This document shows, one piece after another, positions 10,852 to 20,776 of a stretch of DNA of 64,000 nt. The first letter of the stretch is position 1. Every line of letters begins with the position of its first letter. This DNA comes from Serratia symbiotica (lineage in GTDB: Bacteria > Pseudomonadota > Gammaproteobacteria > Enterobacterales > Enterobacteriaceae): NCBI GenBank assembly GCA_024160085.1, contig JAMDYG010000001.1:1240001-1304000 (forward strand), in the 5' to 3' direction. A program made the translations under genes and the position numbers. Below the pieces are notes generated by a model. The model did not search any database, was not told the DNA's origin, and worked only from the letters and a program-made list of their open reading frames with translations.

Positions 10852-11080
10852 ATATCGGCGGGATGGCTTACCATCATAAAACTGGCAACCGCACGCCTTT
10901 TGGCTAAGTGCCTATCCCAGGAGGCATAAGAGGCATAAATTGTTGCAGCTAGTTTGCACACGGACAGCGCGCAACAACCGTAGTGTACAGGGAATACCTG
11001 GGGATGGTGAACACTGTCCAGAGCCAATATAGCAAATAAAATGGCCTATTAGGATAGGTTCTAAGACGAATGAGGTCTTA
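10852..11080. other. Unusually long flgH-flgI spacer
   Basis: These 229 bases separate flgH and flgI, which normally lie a few bases apart. The sequence has no recognisable gene, inverted repeat or IS end on either strand. It may be a scar of an inserted and decayed element or simply drifted sequence. Confidence 0.4.
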
Positions 11081-12159
11081 ATGTTAAACAAAATTATCCT
11101 GGCGCTGCTGATTGGTGCGACGAGCTTACCGGTGATGGCGGAACGCATCCGCGATCTGGTGACGGTGCAGGGTGTACGTGACAACGCCTTGATTGGTTAT
11201 GGACGGGTGGTGGGACTGGATGGCTCTGGTGACCAGACCATGCAGACCCCATTCACAACCCAAAGCCTCGGCAACATGTTGTCGCAGTTGGGTATTACCG
11301 TGCCGCCTGGTACCAATATGCAGTTAAAAAACGTAGCGGCGGGATGGTAACGGCCAAGCTGCCGCCGTTCTCGCGTGTTGGGCAAAATATCGACGTAGTG
11401 GTGTCCTCAATGGGCAATGCCAAAAGCCTTACGGGGCGGCACCTTACTGATGACGCCGCTGAAAGGCGGGGATAACCAAATCTACGCACTGTCGCAGGGT
11501 AACAACATACTGGTCGGGGGGGGCTGGTGATTCTGCTGGTGGCGGCAGCGTACAGGTCAATCAACTGACGGGGGAGCGCATCAGTAATGGTACCATCATC
11601 GAACGTGAACTACCGACCACCTTTGGCAGTGGCGAGGTGATCAACCTGCAACTGAATGACGAAAATTTTACCCTGGCGCAGCAGATCAGTGATGCCATCA
11701 ATCGTCAACGTGGCGGCGGTATCGCATCGCCGCTCGACGCCCCACACCATTCAAGTGCGAGTACCGCAGGGTAACAGCTCGCAGGTGCGTTTCTTGGCAG
11801 AAATTCAGAATATTAACGTTAGAGTTAGCGCGATCGATACCAAGGTAGTGATCAACTCACGTACTGGATCGGTAGTGATGAACCGCGATGTGATTTTGGA
11901 TGCCTGTGCGGTGGCACAGGGCAACCTATCAGTGGTGGTAGAACAGAAAAATACGGTTAGCCAGCCGGTGGTGACACCGAACACTCAGATTTCGGTACAG
12001 CAGCAGTGTGGGGTACTGCAAAAGGTTAATGCCAGTGCCAACCTGAACAGCGTGATCCGTGCACTAAACACTCTGGGTGCCACGCCGAATGATTTAATGT
12101 TGATCTTACAAGCGATGCAGAGCGCTGGATGCCTGCTCGCGAAGCTGGAAATCATTTGA
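11081..12159 (+). pseudogene. flgI: Flagellar P-ring protein FlgI, broken
   Basis: FlgI builds the periplasmic P ring. ATG 11081 gives a signal peptide ([15 protein letters not shown]) followed by [20 protein letters not shown], the family signature. Frameshifts occur near 11340, 11425, 11510 and 11710, so the middle is spread over three frames. The last 150 codons (from about 11745) are open through [20 protein letters not shown] to TGA 12157-12159. The stop overlaps the flgJ start. Confidence 0.94.
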
Positions 12160-13100
12160 TGGCGGGCAATCTAATGGCGATGTCGGGCGCGGCCTATGAC
12201 GCCCAGGCACTGAACAGACTGAAACGCGATGCCGCCAACGATCCGCAGAGCAACCTGAAATAGGTAGCGCAGCAGGTAGAAGGCATATTCGTGCAGATGA
12301 TATTAAAGAGTATGCGCGCTGCATTGCCGCAGGACGTGGTGCTGAGCAGCGATCAGACGCGGATTTACACTTTGCTGTATGATCAGCAGATCGCCCAGCA
12401 GATGTCACAGAAGGGATTGGGGCTGGCCGATATGAGATGGTCAAACAGATAGAGAGTAACGTCAATAACGTGCCCAGCGAAGCGGCGGGCTTGTCGCCGA
12501 TGGCGCTAGACAACGAGGTATTGCAAACGCTACCACAACAGACGCTGGCGCAGATGGTTCGCCGCGCGGTTCCTGCCCCCCCTTGCTGTGCCACCGCCCA
12601 ACAACGGCAACTTCTTCGCCCGTCTGTCGGTTACGGCACGTATCGCCAGCAAGCAGAGCGGCATTCCCCATCAGTTGATCCTGGCACAAGCAGCGCTGGA
12701 ATCAGGTTGGGGTCAGCGCAAGATCCCGACTACTGATGGCTCACCGAGCCACAACCTGTTCGGTATTAAGGTGGGGAGGAGTTGGAATGGCCAGGTAACC
12801 GAAATTACTACCACTGAGTTCGAGCAAGTGGCAGCGAAGAAGGTTAAAGCAGCATTCCGTATCTACGGCTCTTATGTCGAAGCGATGAACGACTACGTTA
12901 AACTACTGTCTAACAACCCACGCTATGCTGGGGTGGTCAATGCCCGTAGTCCAGAGCAGGCGGCGCATGCCTTGCAACGGGCGGGATATGCCACCGACCC
13001 GCATTACGCCAGCAAACTAGTCAGCGTGATCCAACAGATGAAACAAGCTAGTGCGCAGGCAGTTAAAGCTTACACTCGCGATATACGAGAGTTGTTCTGA
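12159..13100 (+). pseudogene. flgJ: Rod cap / peptidoglycan hydrolase FlgJ, broken
   Basis: FlgJ has an N-terminal rod-scaffold domain and a C-terminal glucosaminidase domain that opens the cell wall for the rod. ATG 12159 gives 34 codons, then TAG 12261-12263. Frameshifts lie near 12432 and 12580. From 12588 the muramidase-type domain is one open 170-residue frame (LILAQAALESGWGQ with the catalytic Glu, HNLFGIK, AYGSY-like motif) to TGA 13098-13100. That domain has no start or export signal of its own. Confidence 0.93.
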
Positions 13101-13227
13101 CTGTGTAGCCGCCGATTTTTTCTCAAGTTTTGCCCGTTTTTGTCAATAACCGAGACAGGCTGAGCGAATGGTTCAGCAAACGAATGAACCCTGTAGGCCA
13201 CAGGTGCCGCAAAATCAAGGAATCCCA

Positions 13228-14563
13228 ATGTCCAATAGCTTAATAAATACCACAATGAGTGGGCTGAATGCGGCTCAGGTGGCGATCAGCACTATCAGCA
13301 ACAACATTCCCAACTACAACATAGCGGGCTATAACCGTCAGACTGCTATTCTGGCGCAAAATGGTGGCACGCAAATAACTAACGGTTTTGTTGGTAACGG
13401 CGTGACCGTCACCAGTGTCAATCGTGAATACAACCAGTTCATCACCAATCAGTTGCGCCCGCCAAGCACAAGGCAATGCTGAAGCGTATAACGCCTACCA
13501 CGAAAAAATCTCACAGATAGACAACCTACTGGCGAGTAAAACCAACAGGTTGTCGAACAACATGCAAGATTTTACCAACTTGCGGGGAATTTGGTGGGTG
13601 AGCCACTCCGGCGATGATACGGCGCGTCAGACGGTACTGGGCAAGGCTAACGGCTTGGTTAACCAGTTCAATAACACTGACAAATACTTGCGCGATATGG
13701 ACAGTGGCATTAATCAGCAAATCGGCGACTGCGCGCAGTAGATTAACAGCTACAGCCAGCAGATCGCCAAACTGAACGATGAAATTACACGTCTGCGCGG
13801 CAGTTGTGGCGAGCCGAATGCCTTACTGAATCAGCGCGATCAACTGGTGACCGAGCTAAATAAAGTGGTTAGCGTGCAGGTGACTGAGCAGGATGGCGGG
13901 AGACTATACCGTCTCGTTCGCCAACGGCTTGACTCTGGTGCAGGGCAATAACACTTATCAGGTGTCAGCGGTGCCTTCTAGCAGCGATCCTGCTCGTATG
14001 ACCTTCGGCTATAACCATGGTCATGGTGCCCGCGAAGTACTAGAAGCGCAAATCAGCAGTGATATCCTCAACGGTATGTTGAAGTTCCTCAGCGAAACGC
14101 TCGATAGCACCCGCAACCAATTAGGGCACAAATTGCCTTGGTGCTGACAGACAAGTTTAACCAGCAGCACCATGCAGGTTTTGATCTTAACGGTAAGGCT
14201 GGCAGCGACTTCTTCAGCTTCAGCGGTAGCCATGTAGTAGATAACATCCACAACACCGGTAGCACCTCGCTGTCCGTGTCCTATAGCGATACTAAGAAGG
14301 TGAAAGCCCAAGATTATCGTGTCGAATTTTACGGTAGTAACTGTCAGGTCAGTCGCCTACCGGACAATGTTAGGGTCAACGCCACTGCAGGCGCGGATGC
14401 TGACGGCAAGCCGATGCTGAGCTTTGATGGCCTACAGGTCAGTATCAAAGGCAATGCCCAGAACAAAGACAGTTTTATTGTTAAGCCGGTCAGTGATGTG
14501 GCTGGCAGATTAAAAGTGGTGATCAGTGATCCATCGAAATAGGTGGCCGATTCATCAGCGCTA
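13228..14563 (+). pseudogene. flgK: Hook-filament junction protein FlgK, broken and truncated
   Basis: FlgK (HAP1) joins hook and filament, normally about 545 residues. ATG 13228 starts MSNSLINTTMSGLNAAQVAI. Lesions: frameshift near 13460, TAG at 13739-13741, and frameshifts near 13895 and 14135. The frame reaches VVISDPSK and a TAG near 14540, then VADSSA. The expected C-terminal hundred or so residues are missing, and at about 14563 the sequence turns into the tail of a minus-strand adhesin. flgL, the usual next gene, is absent. Confidence 0.93.
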
Positions 14564-14564
14564 T

Positions 14565-16415
14565 TCCAGTCCAGGAGTTGCAGCGTGGCTTTCGGGTCGC
14601 TGCCTGCCTGTTACGCGGTATAGATGCGGGTGTGGGTACCGTTCCCAGCGTTTGTCCAGGACGTGGCCTCGTCAGTCGCATTGGCCACCTGTACGCTGTC
14701 ATTGGTCAGGGCCGCTGACTGGCCGCTGACCGGGTTACCCTGCGTATCCTTGAGCGCGTCACTGTCACCATTCATCTCGCGGCCAGCCACGTAGTTGTCC
14801 TGATCGCGCGTGATGGCCGAGTTTTCCTGCGCGGCATGACTTTCAGTGATCACTAGGGCCAGTACCGTGACCCTGATTTCGCTGCGCTCTGTGCGATTCC
14901 TCCTGGTGTCCGCTGCTACGCCACTCAACAGGTAGGTGTTTATCTATCGCCCCACTTTCTGGTACGGCGGTAGTACTACGCTATAATCTGCGCCGACCCG
15001 CACGATTTTACCTCCTGAAGCCATGTCGGTGCCGTCCATTCAATGTGTGCCAGATCGTATTTGCTGGTCACCGATACGCCCAGCGACTTTTACTCGCCCG
15101 TATAACCGCTTACCTATTCTGCCGTTTGCCGGTGTATCACCTGCTGCTGATGGTACTCCAGGAGGATATTGTTGTTACGTGCCACCAGGTCGTAGCGGAT
15201 GCCTGCCAGGATACGCATCACTGCCACTACCTCTGGATTGAGCTGCTGATGCCAAGGCACGCCCAATTGATAGCGCAGCTCAATACCCAGATGAGTGTCG
15301 CTTTTGCTGTGCTGTCCCTGACGCTGTTCCGTACTGAAGGTGATGAGAGGAACTGGGGTATAGTCTAACCAGGCTGTGAGGGTGTGGGGGTTGTGCTGCC
15401 GGGTATCCTTTCCAAACAGTGCCACTTCTTTACCGTAATATTGCTGATACGCCAGTTTCACGCCAAGCTGAGGCAGTGAGGGTAGCCAAGCCTGCGCATG
15501 CACGTCCCAGCCATTGGCGGGACGAACTTCATAGTCTTCCACATCCGTTGAATCCTTCCAGCCTATCAGACTTCTATAGCTGTTGGCATTCATCTTCAGG
15601 AAATCACGCCAGTATTCTACACCAATGCCTGCCCGTGCGTGTTCTTGGGATAAATCATAATAACCAAAGACATTGCCGCCCAGCATGTAGCTGGGTGAAA
15701 AGTGGCGGAATCCTACCTCGATATTTGACTGGGTTCGGTCATCAGTGCGGTGCGGGCTACCTTGGGTAAAAACCAGTATATCCTTTTATTCGTACAAAGG
15801 AACCAGCAGGTTAAATTGTGATTTTTTCAGGGAAAAGTTTTTGTCGGTATCAAGCTGCACGCGAGCAGTACCAAACTAGTTCAGCCATTGCTTGGTCTTG
15901 CAGCTGACTACACTATTTACCGTTCCTCTGGCTCTGTTTGCTGCGGTGTCCCTCCCCCTTGGATTATTGGACAGGAAATCCCCCCATTTGTGAGGCCAAA
16001 CTCGCTATTTTCTGTAACTGCCCATCATCATGTTTTTCCGCCGCTTTAGAGATGGCTGCATCATTCCATATGATTTCGGGAAGCGGTGCCAGCCCAGCGG
16101 CACATCCAGCTCATCACTAAGTTATAGATGCTAAAAACCGTGCGCAAAGGTGCGAAACTGATTAGGTTTACGCAGCTACTCCAATGTCATGTGATATTTT
16201 TGAGCTAGTAATGCGCTATTTTCGCCGCTGGAGAGGATATGCACCTGCGTTTGCAAGGATGTATCCGCTGGCTTTTTCAGGAAAGGGTTATCGCTGCCAA
16301 CCTTTGACCCATTCAGGGTGCCTGTAGCGGTAGCGGCCAAAGGAAAATTAAACTGCGTTACAATAAGCATCCATACAAACAGTTTTGTATGAAACGAGAC
16401 AGCGTTAGGTAACAT
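14565..16415 (-). pseudogene. Inverse autotransporter (intimin/invasin family), broken
   Basis: Read from the minus strand, the parts come in the family order. A signal peptide and LysM-like segment (HILSSGENSALLAQKYHMTLE) lie at 16415-16176. The barrel domain follows (RPANGWDVHAQAWLPSLPQL, VALFGKDTRQHNPH, WLDYTPVPLITFSTEQRQG) at about 15780-15114. Ig-like Big_1 repeat sequence (NGTHTRIYTA, SADESATYF) comes at about 14928-14565. Such proteins bind host or abiotic surfaces. Several stops and frameshifts break it between 15690 and 16175 and near 15000. The 3' end is lost at the junction with flgK. Confidence 0.85.
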
Positions 16416-16567
16416 TGCTTTTATAAATCCTTTTCTAAAAAAACTCTTCTGCTAAAGTCAGGATAGCATCCAGTTAAAATAGGATCGCCTTTCAGGCATT
16501 TTTATTAGCGTTATTTATTTGAAATGAGATCCCCCCCAATCAAAAAAAGTGGCTTTAACGGCATGGG

Positions 16568-17576
16568 GGCTTTGTTGAACAAATCGAACTTTTGCTGATT
16601 TGAAGGGGCAGATCACACATTCTCTGACAACGCAGGCAGTCCCGTGGCTAAGCAGAAGTTCAGAATCACTCACTGGCACACCTATAACAAAGTGCTTATC
16701 AACCGCGGCTCTATGACTTTCTAGCTGGACGACGAAGCGATTAAGACGTGGTAAGACGCGGTATGAGACAGCCCCACCTTCAGCGCGAGGAATACCCCAG
16801 CGCTATTCTGACCTTGCCATCACTACCGTTTTGGTGATTAAACGAGTATTACGGCTGACCCTATGGGCTGCACAGGGCTTCATTGATTCCATTTTTACCC
16901 TGATAGGCGTTCCGCTGCTCTGTCCGGATTACAGCTGTGTCAGCAAGCGGGCAAAGTCAGTCAATGTCAGTGTCAAAACTCCCACCCGGGGTGAAATCAC
17001 GCACCTGGTGATTGATCCCACCTGGCTGAAGGTCTTGGGTGAAGGCAAATGGAAAGTCAAAAACACGGAAAAGAACGCCGCTGTATCTGGCGGAAACTGT
17101 ATCTGGCCGTTGACAGCAAAACCAATTAAATCATCTGTGCGGACCTGTCGCTTAACAACGTTACGGCGGACGGCGCTTATGACACCCGGTTATGTCACAA
17201 TGAAATGCGCCGTAAAAAAATCAGCGCCCTCATTCCTCAGCGAAAGGGAGCGGGCTGCTTGCCCGGTGAGTACGCAGACCGTAACCGTGCAGTAGCGAAT
17301 CAGCGACTGAGCGGGAGCAATGCGCGGTGGAAATGGACAACAGAATATAACTGTCGCTCTATAGCAGAAACGGCCATGTACCGGGTAAAGCAGCTGTTCA
17401 GAGGCTCACTGACGCCGCGTGACTACGACTGTCAGGTAGCAGAGGCTTTGGCCATGGTGCGTGCCCTGAACAAGATGACGAAGGCAGGTATGCTAGAAAG
17501 CATTCGTATTGCCTGAAAATCCGACCAGCTACAGGGACGCTCGCTCGCACAGCGATCTGATTTATTCAACAAAGCC
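16568..17576 (+). mobile_element. IS903-like (IS5 family) insertion sequence, inactive
   Basis: An 18-base terminal inverted repeat frames the element: GGCTTTGTTGAACAAATC at 16568 and its near-perfect complement ending at 17576 (one mismatch). Length (1009 bp) and transposase fit the IS903 group of IS5. The 9 bases on either side (CGGCATGGG and ACAAGAAGG) do not match, so no target duplication is left, suggesting later recombination or deletion at one end. The right end lies 8 bases before tatE. Confidence 0.9.
16644..17516 (+). pseudogene. IS903-like transposase, broken
   Basis: DDE transposase of the IS5/IS903 group. The frame begins at GTG 16644 (KQKFRITHWHTYNKVLINRG), carries stops near 16725 and 16755 and frameshifts near 16790 and 17075. 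A short deletion between LNNVT and ADGAYDTRL near 17165 removes part of the catalytic core. The C-terminus (MVRALNKMTKAGMLESIRIA) is intact to TGA 17514-17516. Confidence 0.9.
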
Positions 17577-17584
17577 ACAAGAAG

Positions 17585-17806
17585 GTGAATATAGAAGGTA
17601 TCAGTATTACTAAACTTCTGGTGATTACTGTATTGGTTATTTTACTGTTAGGTACCCGCAAACTGCGCATTCTTGATGCCGATTTTGGCGCGGCGCTGAA
17701 GGGCTTTAAAAAAGCGTTAGGTGACGACAGCACTCTTTCGATAGCTAATAACAGCACTGAAATCCAGTCTGCCCAGCAGCAGAGCGGCGAAAGGAAAAAT
17801 GTCTAA
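17585..17806 (+). CDS. tatE: Sec-independent translocase component TatE, doubtful start
   Basis: TatE is a minor TatA-like pore component of the twin-arginine export system. The single membrane helix (ITKLLVITVLVILLLGTRKL) and amphipathic helix (FGAALKGFKKALGDD) are intact, and the 67-73 residue length is normal. The expected initiator codon before EGISITKLL is ATA (17591-17593) instead of ATG. The only alternative is GTG 17585, which overlaps the AAGAAGG ribosome site. The native upstream region is replaced by the IS903-like element. The protein frame is open, but expression is uncertain. Confidence 0.75.
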   Translation: MNIEGISITKLLVITVLVILLLGTRKLRILDADFGAALKGFKKALGDDSTLSIANNSTEIQSAQQQSGERKNV

Positions 17807-17901
17807 ACCTGCCTGCGTGGTCAGCAATAAAAACGGATGTCGCCAGGCCCGCCCTCTTTTACCATTTCATAAGATTGAAACATAACAAATTATTGCCGGA
17901 T

Positions 17902-18867
17902 CTACTTCACCTCTAGCCCTTTAGTCTGTAGATCGGCATGGTAGGATGAGCGAACAAACGGGCCACAGGCCGCGTGGGTGAAACCCATGGCCTTAGCTTC
18001 TTCTTTCATCTCATCGAACTCGACTGGACTGACGTAGCGCTGAACTGGTAGGTGGTGGCGGCTTGGTTGCAGATACTGGCCGAGCGTCAGCATAGTAACA
18101 CCGTAGTGGCGCAGATCCCGCATCACTTCAATGATTTCCGCATTGGTTTCACCCAGGCCGACCATCAGGCCAGATTTGGTGGGGATATGCGGATGTGCTT
18201 CTTTAAAACGCTCTAGTAGCTTCAATGACCACGTGTAGTTGGCCCCGGGGCGAACCTGGCGGTAAACGCGTGGTACGTTTTCCAGGTTATGGTTAAACAC
18301 GTCCGGCGGCGTTTTGGTCAGGATCTCCAACGCGCGCTCCATACGGCCACGGAAGTCCGGTACCAGCGTTTCGATCTTGATGGAAGAATTTTTGGCACGG
18401 ATGGCAGCGATGCAATCGGCAAAGTGTTGGGCACCGCCATCGCGTAGATCATCACGGTCAACCGAGGTGATCACGACGTAACGCAGGCCCATATCGGCGA
18501 TAGTTTGTGCCAGTTTTTCCGGCTCGTTGGCATCCGGGATCATCGGGCGGCCATGGGCTACATCACAAAATGGGCAACGGCGGGTACAGATAGCACCAAG
18601 GATCATAAATGTGGCGGTGCCGTGGTTGAAACATTTAGACAGGTTCGGGCAGGAGGCTTCCTCACAGACCGAATGCAGGCCGTTTTTACGCATGGCAGCT
18701 TTAATGCCTTGAATGCGCGTCGAGTCGGCTGGCAGTTTAATTCTCATCCAGTCGGGTTTACGCAACAGCTCTTGCCGTTCGGTGACCACTATTTTAATTG
18801 GGATCAGCGCCATTTTGTCTGCATCGCGGTATTTGACGCCGCGTTCCATCTGAATCGGTTTACTCAT
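17902..18867 (-). CDS. lipA: Lipoyl synthase LipA
   Basis: LipA inserts two sulfur atoms into octanoyl groups bound to 2-oxoacid dehydrogenases and the glycine cleavage H protein. The 321-residue frame is intact. The auxiliary cluster motif is Cys68-x4-Cys73-x5-Cys79, the radical-SAM cluster Cys94-x3-Cys98-x2-Cys101, and the C-terminal RSSYH motif is present. ATG is at complement 18865-18867. tatE lies next to it, as in other enterobacteria, but lipB (octanoyl transferase) is not upstream; the prophage is. Confidence 0.98.
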   Translation of the reverse strand: MSKPIQMERGVKYRDADKMALIPIKIVVTERQELLRKPDWMRIKLPADSTRIQGIKAAMRKNGLHSVCEEASCPNLSKCFNHGTATFMILGAICTRRCPFCDVAHGRPMIPDANEPEKLAQTIADMGLRYVVITSVDRDDLRDGGAQHFADCIAAIRAKNSSIKIETLVPDFRGRMERALEILTKTPPDVFNHNLENVPRVYRQVRPGANYTWSLKLLERFKEAHPHIPTKSGLMVGLGETNAEIIEVMRDLRHYGVTMLTLGQYLQPSRHHLPVQRYVSPVEFDEMKEEAKAMGFTHAACGPFVRSSYHADLQTKGLEVK

Positions 18868-18968
18868 AATCGTGCAGGTTCCAGTTACGAAGCTCGAACT
18901 GTTTTTTATGATTTAAAATAAATTAGTTAGAGATTCGATATAAAATGGTAGTAAAAATTCTGGTAGTA

Positions 18969-19260
18969 CTATACCACCTTTACGGTGATCCATTCAGCAC
19001 CTCTAGTATCACGATAGAGGTCTGTCATAGCTGCAGTTTTGTGTCCCATGATAGCCTGTGCAACCTCTTTGCCGTAAAGGTCTATATATAGACGTGCTGA
19101 CAGGCTGCGTATTTCGTGGATGCTAGTTTCGGTGCCTGGCCAACTTAAATTAGTCTTATCCCTAGCTGTGCTGAATCCCTTTGATAGAGTACCAGGCTTT
19201 AATCTAGCCCCTTTTTTTGTACCCCTAAACGGTGTGAAGTAAATACTTGCTTACGACACC
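18969..19260 (-). pseudogene. Phage tyrosine integrase, C-terminal fragment
   Basis: A minus-strand frame of about 95 codons with no start reads FTPFRGTKKGARLKPGTLS, then HEIRSLSARLY, GKEVAQAIMGHKTAAM and TDLYRDTRG. The H-x-x-R box, the GH box and the nucleophile Tyr in LYRD mark the catalytic end of a lambda/P22-type site-specific recombinase. Everything N-terminal is missing. It lies at the left end of the prophage beside lipA, which suggests the attachment site was near the lipA promoter region. Confidence 0.85.
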
Positions 19261-19307
19261 AGAAGCGCGGCATCTCGAAATGAACTCCTCCAATATTAAC
19301 TCTTCCC

Positions 19308-19757
19308 CTAGAATAGAAAGTCTTTTTGTGTATGTCTAGCGTCAATCAAGTTACTTAGCCACCGCGCTGCGTTAGAGTCGATCTCGTTGTAATAGGCGCG
19401 GATCTTTAGCAGCCATCCAACATCCAACTTCGGTGCTGCTGCGAGCATGTCCTCCCATGACAGCAAAGCATTTTCTACACAGTCCACAACGACATTCGAA
19501 CCACAATTCATGCATGTAGTTTCCGATAATGAGTGAATTTAAAGCCTCATTTCCTTTTTCGAAACAAGTGGCACCACCACGCAACCATCCGTAATTTCCG
19601 GATAGTTGCTTTCATCGTGGCAATTTGCGGCCACATCCTTAGCCAATAGCACACGGGCCATTTCTTTTATCGTGTCGTAGAATCCACGTTCTGGCCAATT
19701 GCCGCCCTCAGCCATATCTTTTAGACATTCAGTCGTAAGCATTTTTATCCATCTCAT
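19308..19757 (-). pseudogene. Ea22-like phage early protein remnant
   Basis: Minus-strand pieces in different frames are LTTECLKDMAEGGNWPERGF from ATG 19757, PEITDGCVVVPL, and then SWEDMLAAAPKLDV. The last motif (W-E-D-M-L-A-A-A-P) is typical of lambdoid Ea22/Ead-type early proteins of unknown role. Two frameshifts at about 19540 and 19500 separate the pieces. The start overlaps the end of the Lar-like gene, as in a compact phage operon. Confidence 0.6.
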
Positions 19758-19929
19758 AATTCCAAAAGGACTTAACTTCTTCCTCGCTATTCCCCGTAAA
19801 AGTAATATTTCCCTTTATTAAATCGTAGTAGTGATTGAGCGAGTATGAATGTATTCTAGCGTTGCACCTATTCGGGCTAACATATGTCTCGCTGGATTTA
19901 CAAAATGGGCAGGGATTTAATTCAATCAT
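19729..19929 (-). CDS. Lar-like restriction alleviation protein (small)
   Basis: An open 66-residue frame beginning MIELNPCPFCKSSETYVSPN and ending in a segment like EEEVKSFWN. Lar-family proteins of lambdoid prophages start with L-x-P-C-P-F-C-G and carry a second cysteine pair, and they dampen type I restriction by stimulating modification. Here only the first CPFC and one further Cys remain. The family call rests on the N-terminus and the neighbourhood, and activity is doubtful. Confidence 0.55.
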   Translation of the reverse strand: MIELNPCPFCKSSETYVSPNRCNARIHSYSLNHYYDLIKGNITFTGNSEEEVKSFWNYEMDKNAYD

Positions 19930-19939
19930 CTTGTTATCC

Positions 19940-20312
19940 TCATTTATTGAGCCTTTCGGAAAGTTCGGCTATACATTCCCGCGCCGCCTGCTTATAGTCG
20001 TCTGCGGCCTTGCCGGTATACTTGAATTATATAGCCCCATTCAAAAGCATCAAGGGTGTCGAAAAAGCACCCGGCAGCAATGCGGATCTCTTTGCCTGTC
20101 CATGCTGCAAAGAGGATGCGGCCTGAGCGGCCATACCCTTTGCGATATGCGATTAGAGCGACCGGCAGCACGGCGATGCTAGTGCCGTGCAGGTCTAGGA
20201 CGCCGCCCACAGTCAGGCAGGCTGGTAGCACGGTTATGGGGGTGTGGTTCAGATAGAGGCTGCGCCCCACAGTTAGGCCATCCGGTAGCTTAGTGATACC
20301 GGTGTAGCTTAT
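19940..20312 (-). pseudogene. Leucine-rich-repeat-like phage protein, broken
   Basis: The minus strand shows repeated units of the form ITxLPxxLTVGGxLxLxGT: ITKLPDGLTVGRSLYLNHT, then ITVLPACLTVGGVLDLHGT, then IAVLPVAL. A C-terminal domain follows (GYGRSGRILFAAWTGKEIRI, AAGCFFDTLDAF). A frameshift near 20030 precedes the end DYKQAARECIAELSERLNK with TGA at 19940-19942. Similar LRR-plus-tail proteins occur in early regions of enterobacterial prophages; their function is unknown to me. Confidence 0.6.
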
Positions 20313-20315
20313 TTA

Positions 20316-20755
20316 TTATTCTTTAACAATGATGATCCAGTGAGTTTTGTCGGCTTTTCCGGTATGCTATCAGATAGTTGGTTTCTAGTCAGTTAGAGCG
20401 ATAATCTGGCTAACCGGTATCTGGGTTTCGCTCCATTTGAAGATCAGCACGCCATATGGCGCAGTACGCGGAAAGCTTCGGCGAAGCCGGAATGCAGATC
20501 ATCGCGCCAAGTGTATTTGTTCAGCCTGCTGTACTTCTTGCCCATCCAGGCGTTTTCACCCACTCGCCCCAGGTATGGTGGGTCGAACACCACTACCGGA
20601 AATGAAGCATCGGCAAAGGGTAAAACCCGGAAGTCGGCAATAACGTCAAGGTGAATATGCAGTGCGCGGCTATCACATAGTGTGCTGCTCTGAACGAATG
20701 TCGGCGAAGAGTGCTCGCTCATCTTGCTTGTCAAGCTAAAACATGCGAGAGCCAC
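20316..20755 (-). pseudogene. Phage class I SAM-dependent methyltransferase, broken
   Basis: The minus-strand frame from 20755 contains VIADFRVLPFADASFPVVVF and DPPYLGRVGENAWMGKKY, with the DPPY active-site motif, and EAFRVLR. It stops near 20447. The tail in another frame reads WSETQIPVSQIIALTD, then TGKADKTHWIIIVKE with TAA at 20316-20318. This layout fits small class I methyltransferases of temperate phages. Substrate unknown; DNA is likely from DPPY. Confidence 0.7.
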
Positions 20756-20776
20756 AGCACATGCCGAGGATTGTTT

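Noticed and set aside
15419-15769. Forward ORF in the adhesin region
   Set aside because: It is the antisense shadow of the beta-barrel coding sequence on the minus strand.
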